From assembly GCA_963383645.1 (NCBI GenBank), contig OY726561.1, positions 25,648,826 through 25,712,825 of the forward strand: a stretch of 64,000 nucleotides of DNA, given 5' to 3'. Numbering within the stretch: the stretch's first letter is position 1; each line of letters opens with the position of its first letter. This document shows positions 56,786-64,000 of the stretch, piece after piece. Below the pieces are notes generated by a model. That model did not search any database. It saw only the letters and a list, made by a program, of their open reading frames with translations, and was not told the origin of the DNA. A program made the position numbers and the translations under genes. This DNA is from Muscardinus avellanarius. Lineage: Eukaryota; Chordata; Mammalia; Rodentia; Gliridae.

Positions 56786-58533
56786 TGTGCTTGCAACAAG
56801 GAAAACCTAAAAACCATTACATATTTTATTACATAAATATATTTCAATTATGTCATTAATTTGTTCCATACATTTCAATCTCTAATTGGATTTTTGTTAT
56901 AATTTAAATATAACAGCTACAAAAATATATAAACCACTCATACACATTCTAATTACAAATATCTATAATTATCTCTGTGCAAGTTTTATACTATATAATC
57001 ATACAGATAAATGTGAAGTATTATTACTGATTATTTTATGTTGCTTCTATGAATTGTTACTAGATTAATAAAATATTTATAATATAATTTTTACAGCATT
57101 TAGTACTAAAGAGCCTTTAGCATATGCATGTAGGTATGATTTTTTGCTATGCTAGAGAATTAATATAAACATCAAAATTAGGAACCATAAAGAAACATAT
57201 ATGTTTTGCATAAAATATTTAGAATTGGTTATTTTATAGGAGTATGCTAACTACAGTTAAAATAATCATTGTATCTTATGGGGCAAACAATATGGTCTCA
57301 GAATTATAACATACAATACCACCTATAAAATACTTATATCTTACTTATCTAATGAAATGAATATTTTTATTCATAACTGTTATTTTTTTTAAATTAGTGA
57401 TGTTAACATACTTAAGCTCTTTTGCATATATTAGCAAGATCTTTTCAAGAAAATTAAATAATAATGCAGTTTAAACTATAATAATAATTGGACATCAGTG
57501 TGTTCTTGGCAAGAAAAAGATAGGAGTGGGTTAGTGTTATCAAAATAAAGTAAAAATAATGTAATGCAATACAAACATATTTCACATACTGTCAAGAATA
57601 TTTTTACTTTCTAACAGTTTTTCACTAACACTTTTCCAGAAATTTCTACAGGTTTCTTTGACAAGAACATAGAAACTTTTAAAGTACATTTAATTTCAGG
57701 AGTAGAAGTAAATAAAAGAAAAAAGTTATTTTGAAAATTTTGGAGACAAGAAAGGATTCAGTAACTAACTATAATGTTCAACCTCAGGGATTAACTTACT
57801 TATGTTAATTCTCTTTCCAAGGAATGAAGAGAATGGAATTGTCTATTCGTTTCTCATTCAGCTCAATATTTAGCATCATAGGACCAATGTATGTGCTTGG
57901 GAGTGCATGAATTTTCAATTAAGATACTGTTCTTCAGGGAGGCAATAAAGGAAGGCATTCAAGAGTGCAGACCCTGGATTAACACCATCTGTACTCTTAT
58001 TAAACTCTTAGAATAACATTAATGTTCTAAACTGTCTGCTTGTATGTATATGTATATAGATATAGATGTAATTCACACTATAAAAGTTTTATACAATATA
58101 AACAAATCGAGTAAACGCTATATATGCCACCAAAACAGTGATATTTATGACAAATATGCCTTTGGAAAAAAATTTAATAGGACATAATGTAAAATAAAAT
58201 AATATATTAACCAGATTTAGGTCTGTGTCTGCCAAATGACAGTTAATAAATGCTAACTACAGTAAACAAATAGAAACAAAATAAAACCATGTCCTTCCTT
58301 GTGGAGAAGACCTTTATAACTAATTTATATGCAATGTACTGTGACCCACTTAAAATTCTGAGTCCAGAAATATAGATCCAATTATAAAATTATTAAATCA
58401 CACTGATACAGTTTAGTAGCACCATACTAAAAACAAAAAGTAAGAAATAAATGTAGACAAATATATTAAAAGTATGTTTATATCAATCTTGTTTTAAATT
58501 ATCTAAGTTGGAATAATAATAGCATTCAGTAGT
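56536..58533. other. Unassigned DNA with a (GA)n microsatellite and a possible MIR trace
   Basis: 56570-56738 is more GC-balanced than its surroundings but not recognised. 57955-58045 (GAGTGCAGACCCTGGATTAA) faintly resembles the start of a MIR. The remainder is AT-rich. Confidence 0.4.
56739..56783. repeat. (GA)n microsatellite, about 22 units
   Basis: A perfect GA array, reading as Arg-Glu repeats in one frame. Confidence 0.97.
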
Positions 58534-58800
58534 ATTTTTATACTTTTATTGGTGTGTCATAATTATACATCATACTGAGGTTCAAAGTCATAGGAACAAG
58601 CATACACATAACTCTTGTGTTTTCCTTCAAGTCTCTCAACTGCGAGATTACCAATGTCAATCACAATATAACATTTAAGAAAGGGGAGGAGTGAGGACAG
58701 AGCCAATGAAAACTCACCAAATGTTTCGTGCATGTATTTAATATTCACTGTAAACTATGTTAGGATATGAGACTATACTGCACCAATAAAAGCATTAAAA
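58534..58800. mobile_element. Two L1 3' ends in opposite orientation, tails outward
   Basis: 58534-58640 is a reversed L1 3' terminus (CTTTTATTGGTGTGTCATAA). 58645-58800 is a sense L1 3' UTR (GAGATTACCAATGTCAATCA, AACTCACCAAATG, TGCACCAATAAAAG). Both pieces carry the L1 3' terminus, so this is not ordinary twin priming. Confidence 0.72.
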
Positions 58801-59164
58801 ATATGGGATTAAACTCCTGTTTTTATGACATACAATCACACAAGTAAAGATTGAGTAAATGAGGGGCTAGTGATGAATTTGTACTTTCACCTAAAACTCT
58901 AATTTAAAACATTTTAGGCATTTATATTATATCATAGTGATGATTATAATTATCATAATAATTATTATGATTATGATCAAAATTTAAGAGCTTATCAATA
59001 TATTAGACATATAGTGCTCAGTAACCTAAAGATCAACTCAAATAAACATACATATAAGAAAGTATCAAAAGCATAAAAAAGGCCAGGTATACATATAGAT
59101 TACTATAGATTATGTAGACCTATTTATTATTATTATCTACTAAATTTGATATAATTATATGATT
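58801..59164. other. AT-rich DNA with palindrome and second copy of a dispersed duplication
   Basis: A 16-base perfect palindrome lies at 58954-58969. 58997-59079 duplicates 55705-55791. No gene is seen. Confidence 0.5.
58997..59079 (+). repeat. 83-bp segment duplicated from 55705-55791 (copy 2)
   Basis: Same orientation as copy 1, one substitution and a 4-base deletion apart. It ends in an AAAAAA run followed by GGCCAGG. No target-site duplication was found. Confidence 0.93.
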
Positions 59165-59275
59165 ATAATATCACTTCTGCAGCTTTACACAGATAGAAAC
59201 AGAAGTATATTCACCAAGGTCTCAGAATACTATTACATGACAGAATTAGAATACCAAATTCCATGTTTTACAGTC
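59165..59275 (-). mobile_element. MIR-like remnant
   Basis: ACACAGATAGAAACAGAAGT, ACCAAGGTCTCAGA and GACAGAATTAGAATACCAAA follow the reverse complement of the MIR 5' half (fully degraded). Confidence 0.5.
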
Positions 59276-59298
59276 CAAAGTTAATTAATAATGAAATA

Positions 59299-59330
59299 CT
59301 TTGATTTTGCTTGACTTTGATTTTGCTTGA
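59299..59330. repeat. 16-bp perfect tandem duplication
   Basis: CTTTGATTTTGCTTGA occurs twice in a row. Confidence 0.95.
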
Positions 59331-59496
59331 ATGGATTAATATTGTGAAAACTCAGATAACGTATTATTCTCATATTTTAAAAGTGTGCTTTTATAAATTC
59401 ACAAATAACAGTTTGTATGTCTAGCAAATAAATTTATATTAATGATAATACATTTTAAAATATGATCAATGTGGTTCATTTAAAGTAGAAAAATTA

Positions 59497-59683
59497 GCCT
59501 GGCATGGTGGCGCACGCTTGTAATCCTGCGCTTGGTAGGCAGAGACAGGAGGATCACGCAGGTTCGAAGTCAGCCGCGCTGGCTTAAGAGAACCTGTTTC
59601 CAAATAAAAAGTATAAAATAGGTCTGGGAAAGTAGCCTGGAAGTAGAAGGGCTTCCAGGAACCTCAGTACCACACACACACAA
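59497..59683 (+). mobile_element. B1-ID dimeric SINE, subfamily A
   Basis: GCCTGGCATGGTGGCGCACG, GGTTCGAAGTC, CGCGCTGGCTTAAGAGAACC, GGGCTTCCAGGAACC, (CA)n tail. Perfect 15-bp duplication AAAGTAGAAAAATTA (59482-59496 and 59684-59698). Confidence 0.96.
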
Positions 59684-59699
59684 AAAGTAGAAAAATTAA

Positions 59700-60915
59700 A
59701 TTAAGTCTCTTTCTCTCACCCTTTACAAGAATCAAATTGAGATGGATCAAAGACCTGAAAATTAGACCAGAGGCTTAAAAACTAATAGAGGAGAGCATAG
59801 GGCCAACCAACAACCCAACATATAGGCACAGGTAGAATTATTTTTAATAAGACCACCAAAGCTCAGGAAATTCAAATAAGACTCAATAAATGGGACTGAG
59901 TTAAACAATCAATTTCTGCTCATCAATGGAAACATGAAGAGTCTAAAGAGAGAGCCTACAGAATGGAACAGTAGAAGCTAGCTATTCCTCTGATAAAGGA
60001 ATAATACCTAAAATATAAAAAAATATGTAAAAGACTTAACACCAAAAAAATCAAGGACTGGGCAATTGACTAAATAGACACTTCATAAAAACAGAAATAC
60101 AAATGGGCAGTAAATACATGAAAAAACGTTCAAAAATCATTATAAATCAGGGATATGTCAATCAGACTATACTGAGATTTCAGTTAACCACAGTCAGAAT
60201 GGCAATTACCAAGAAAACAAAGAACAATAATTGCTGATGAGGATGTAAGAAAATAGAAAGCCTTCTACACTGTTGATAAGATTGCATATTAGTAGACCCA
60301 ACTATGGAGATCAGAGGAAATTCCTCAGAAAATTGGGAGTGTATCTACCATATTATAGTAATATATGCATATTCATGTTTATAACAACACAAGTCACAAT
60401 AGTCAAATTATGAAACCTAATTAGATGCCCATCAATAGATGAGTGGATTATAATATTATGGGATATACACATAATAGAATTCTACTCAGCAATAAAGAAC
60501 AAAAATATGTCATTTGCAGAAAGATGGATGGACTTGGAAAACATTGTTAAGTGAAATTAGCCATTCACAGAAGTAAAGGGTAGGACCATGTTTACTCTCA
60601 TATGTGGAAGCTACGATAATTGAGATACCAGAGGAACTTCAGATAATGAAGGAGAAACTCCAGTGGAGCCAGGGAAGTGGTCTAGGAGAAGAGTGTGGGA
60701 ATGGAAGAATCAATGAAGGAAACACTTTTTTTGTTGACATTATGTACATACATGAGAATACCAATATCAATCTTAAATCCCAGCTAGAAAATGAAGGAAT
60801 AAGGAGAGAGCCAGAGGAAAGCCCACCAAATGCTACAAGTATGTCAACATCCTTATGAACTACATTTTAATGTGATACTATATAAGAAATCATAAAAATT
60901 AAATAAACAAAAGAG
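59700..60915 (+). mobile_element. L1: 3' third of ORF2 and 3' UTR
   Basis: CAAATTGAGATGGATCAAAG, GAAATACAAATGGGCAGTAA, ATAGATGAGTGGATTATAAT, ATTCTACTCAGCAATAAAGA and TAGCCATTCACAGAAGTAAA are successive ORF2 C-terminal and 3' UTR blocks. It ends TGAACTACATTTTAATGTGA and AATAAACAAAAG. Frames are broken repeatedly, with a deletion around 60330. An 84-codon open frame (60604-60858) lies within the 3' UTR and is not a gene. Confidence 0.88.
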
Positions 60916-61154
60916 AAAACAAAAAAAGAGATACCTCTTATAATAAAGTCCTTCAGTCCGGAAATAATCTTTAAAAACAGGATGATCAACTTAAATTTTC
61001 AAAATTTATACTTTCTACTTACTCTATCTGCTACTCATAGGAATTTTTCCACATTATTCAAGTACAACTTTATTTTATTGCATTATCAGTTTTCATTTAA
61101 TATATAATAAATTGTCAATTATCATTTAGTATATAATGATATATAATATTCAGG
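60916..61154. other. Unassigned AT-rich intergenic DNA
   Basis: Nothing recognisable is seen. Confidence 0.4.
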
Positions 61155-61169
61155 ATATAATAAATATAT

Positions 61170-61258
61170 TTTGATCATTATGTATACCTCTATCATCTTG
61201 TATTGCATTAAGATGTATGACTGCAATGCACCAATAAAATTTTTTTTTAATAAAATAA
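61170..61258 (+). mobile_element. L1 3'-terminal fragment
   Basis: CTCTATCATCTTGTATTGCA, TTAAGATGTATGACTGCAAT and GCACCAATAAAAT match the last ~80 bases of the local L1 family. Confidence 0.82.
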
Positions 61259-62149
61259 ATTTGTAAGTAAAAATAATTTTTAACAATTTGACATCGTCCT
61301 TCTATAAACTATTTTCAGTTGATTTATACACTACTTTTGATTAATTAAAATATGTATTAAGCCTTAAAATGTAGAAGTCCTGCCACCACCCAAAATGGCT
61401 CACAAAATATAAATACATATTTCTCTGTCATGTAAATCCAGATGTAGTCAGTGTTGAAGGTAAACAAACAGCTCTGTTCCATGTGGTTTTTCATAGTACA
61501 AATATGTTCTTGCTTATTATTACACCATTTTCTAGCTATTGGCATTATTGAGATTATCAATTCTTTATCACCTTTCTGTGATTATATACCATCCGTTGGG
61601 AAAATAAGGAGAGTAAAAAGCAAAATTATATTTGCACTACCATGAATACATTGAACACAATGCAATCATATGCCACATTTTCCTGGAATGGCCTCTAGAA
61701 AATAGAGTGTCTAGAAAGGAGGTCATAAAACCACCTAAAATTTAGTTATATTAAGAAGGGTAAGTAGATGCCTGGAGAAAATTACAGATTCCTGTGACAC
61801 TTGTTTCTTTTTATTATTTCTTTTTAGTTTCTTATATTTGAACTATTTTGGCATTTCATTTTTATATAATCATTCACTAAATCAAACAATGTTTCTCTTT
61901 CAATCTTCATGACTCGCTCAATTTGATCCCAACCCTTTGTAGTACGTTTCCAATATGCTTTATACATGACAAGCTAAGAACATTTCCATGTCTCCAGAAC
62001 TATTTAGTTTTCTAACAATTACACCGAGAAGATAAATATACATGATATTTGAAAGTGAAATTGAACAAGTGAGATAGAGACTGATTTTTCTGCATCTACT
62101 ACATCTTTCTGGAAGTGATTCACCTAAGACCTCTTTTGTTTGTTAGTTT
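61259..62149. other. Unassigned AT-rich intergenic DNA
   Basis: Nothing recognisable is seen. Confidence 0.45.
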
Positions 62150-63008
62150 TTAGTTTTTAGTTTTTGTTGTTTTTGTTGCTGTTATTTTTTTATTTTCAGA
62201 GACGACAAAGGTTTACTTAGGAAAGCAGAAGATACACAATCAAGGGAGAGTGAGGACCATCTCAAGGGGGAGAGAGCTAACCTGTGACTGTGTGAAACAT
62301 ATCTGATGCTCGGTTCTAAGCATCAGAAGTGTTCTGCTGGAATGAATGCTGCTGGTGACTTTTGTATATGTCAGTGTGAACTTCAAAGTAGGTTCTATTG
62401 CATTTCATCTTTAAAATTAGTTCCATAATCAAGGTGTTAAGTGCTAGATGCCACCTATTATTTTACTGACATGATTGCTCATGAGAATCTGTGAGACCCT
62501 TGCTGTGGTTGCAGCTGCCTGTGTTCCCAGCTTTCTGGACACAGCAGACACAGGAGATTCCATGGTGTGAGGGGTCTGTGTTATTTTTGTTCTCAGAATC
62601 ATAAATGCTTACTTTGGATACTACTTTTCTTGGATTATATTTATGATGTGGTGATATCACCTAGTTGGCTAAAATCTATTTACAAATACTAAAGTATTAT
62701 CAACAGTAGTATACATAAAAATCAATAAAAACTGTTGCTCAAATAAAATCTAATCTTAGAAATCTTTGTAAATGGTGATAAATGTCAGAAAAAATAAGAG
62801 TTAATATGTGGATAGTTTAAAATAATGAATTGTAAAATATAAAATGTTCACCAAACTTGTTTCATAAAAATTAAGCATTAAAATTAAAAACTAATATAAA
62901 GTGTTTGACTTAAAAAGTTATTTAGTGACTCAGGTCTGAGTTGCCAGAATATTTGCATGTTTCTTTCTTACTTTCCTTCTTTCTCCCTTTTTAATTTCTT
63001 TATCTTTG
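62150..63008. other. Unassigned segment, possible LTR relic
   Basis: 62200-62290 (AAAGGTTTACTTAGGAAAGC, then GGGGGAGAGAG) has the look of an antisense LTR polyadenylation region. 62450-62660 is GC-balanced with no assignment. No gene is seen. Confidence 0.35.
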
Positions 63009-63175
63009 TTTTCTTTTGGTGGTATAATGGGGTTGAAGCCAGGAGTGTTCTACTTCAATGCTACCTCACAAACAAATTTATAAAATTTTTATTTTGAAAT
63101 GGGATCTCACTAAGTTACCACTAATTAGAATCAAATCTGGGATCTTTTCTTTATTACCCTTCCAAATATGGGGAC
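63009..63175 (-). mobile_element. B1-ID dimeric SINE, very diverged
   Basis: Reverse ID half (GGTGGTATAATGGGGTTGAA, CCAGGAGTGTTCTAC), TTTTTATTTTGAAATGGGAT, CTCACTAAGTTACC, then a degraded B1 head. Confidence 0.7.
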
Positions 63176-63919
63176 ATTTTATTTCTTAAAGAAGTGAGCA
63201 CTTCATGATTCAATTCCAATATAAAATGTTCTATTTGATAGACATGCTTTTATTAATTTTCATTAACTTCTTTTATTTTCAGCCTAGACTGGTAAGTAAC
63301 ACATTGAATACTAGTTTGGATATGTTGTCAGAAAACAAAGTTTATCACATCTACATGGTACTTTTATGTTGATTTTTATTTTGAACCTAAGTGATTAATT
63401 TATTTAAATATATTTTGATTTCTTGTTGACAGCTGAAAAATTATTTTGAATTCTTTTGGAACATACTTCTGGATGTTCACTTATATAGCAAAGTAACTCT
63501 TTTTTCTGCTTAATTGTCAACCATCACAAATTTTTAAATATTGATTTAATGTCTGTATTTTCAGAATATTGCATTAGAATGTACTATTTTTGCCTTATTT
63601 ATAAAATGGTAGTGGTTATTCCCCTATGAAACCTACTGTGTGTGTATGTGTGTGTATGGTACTTGGAATAGATCTCAATGAGCTGAAATCTCAGTCATTT
63701 TTATTTTTCTATTTTATTTTATTTTATTCTTAAATGATTTATTAACTAATATTTATTTTTATATTTGATACTGTTTCAGATTCTAGGTATAAATTAGGAA
63801 ATAAAAGAAAGACAAAAAATCATAGGATATATTGATTAGATAAACATTATATACAATGATACTAGTAAAGTTAGGAAATACTAGCTTCTTAAACATTTTT
63901 CTTTGCAATCAGCAAAATA
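63176..63919. other. Unassigned AT-rich intergenic DNA
   Basis: A short TGTGTGTATGTGTGTG stretch lies near 63640. Nothing else is seen. Confidence 0.45.
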
Positions 63920-64000
63920 TTTTTAAAAATTTTATTGGTGTATTGTAATTATACAGCATAGTAAAATTTAATGTGTTAAAACACATGTGAAGCATTCTTA
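63920..64000 (-). mobile_element. L1 3' terminus, continuing past the window
   Basis: TTTTATTGGTGTATTGTAAT and a TACAGCATAGTAAAATTTAA block are a reversed L1 3' end. The body would lie to the right of the window. Confidence 0.75.

Noticed and set aside
60604..60858. 84-codon open frame on the plus strand
   Set aside because: It falls within an L1 3' UTR beyond the ORF2 stop region; related copies at 1810 and 58645 do not preserve it.

Overview
This window looks like a gene-free, AT-rich stretch of a mammalian nuclear chromosome. The best fit is a rodent of the squirrel-related clade (Sciuromorpha: squirrels, mountain beaver, dormice). The evidence is the dominant SINE, a fused B1 (7SL-derived) plus ID (tRNA-derived) dimer of about 200 bp present in more than 30 copies, together with rodent-type L1 3' ends, MaLR-type LTRs and older MIR, MER5A and L1M remnants. 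The species is inferred from remembered repeat families; no search was run. No open reading frame exceeds 178 codons. Every one lies in a repeat, in microsatellite sequence or in unstructured AT-rich DNA, so no protein-coding gene is called.

Layout. Positions 1-3.4 kb hold unassigned AT-rich DNA, an L1 3' end and two SINEs. Positions 3.43-6.29 kb hold the most striking object, a minus-strand GC-rich composite retroelement. Read on its own strand it has GC-rich ~65-80 bp monomers, an A-rich stretch, three ~175-185 bp monomers, about 32 copies of a 50-bp VNTR, and finally an L1 3' end with an A-rich tail. It is flanked by an imperfect 14-bp target-site duplication, so it appears to have inserted as one unit, built like a primate SVA element but from different parts. 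Positions 7-31 kb are a SINE/L1 landscape with a MER5A relic, MIR relics, nested insertions and a twin-primed L1. At 31.64-32.10 kb there is a clean solo LTR (463 bp, TG...CA, perfect 6-bp duplication). Positions 32-36.9 kb hold the longest stretch without recognised repeats. Positions 36.9-64 kb alternate L1 fragments (sense, antisense, inverted), SINEs, MaLR LTRs and microsatellites. The last 80 bases enter another antisense L1 tail.

Because no genes are visible, there is no pathway to describe. The biology of the window is retrotransposition: L1 supplies the machinery, and the B1-ID SINEs and the composite element, which carry A-rich tails and 9-15 bp duplications, look like its passengers. 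Microsatellites repeatedly arose from SINE linkers, SINE tails and an L1 TGTGTA motif. Two stretches (about 18.54-18.77 and 33.06-33.32 kb) look less repeat-like and are the best places to test for conserved regulatory DNA or a non-coding exon.
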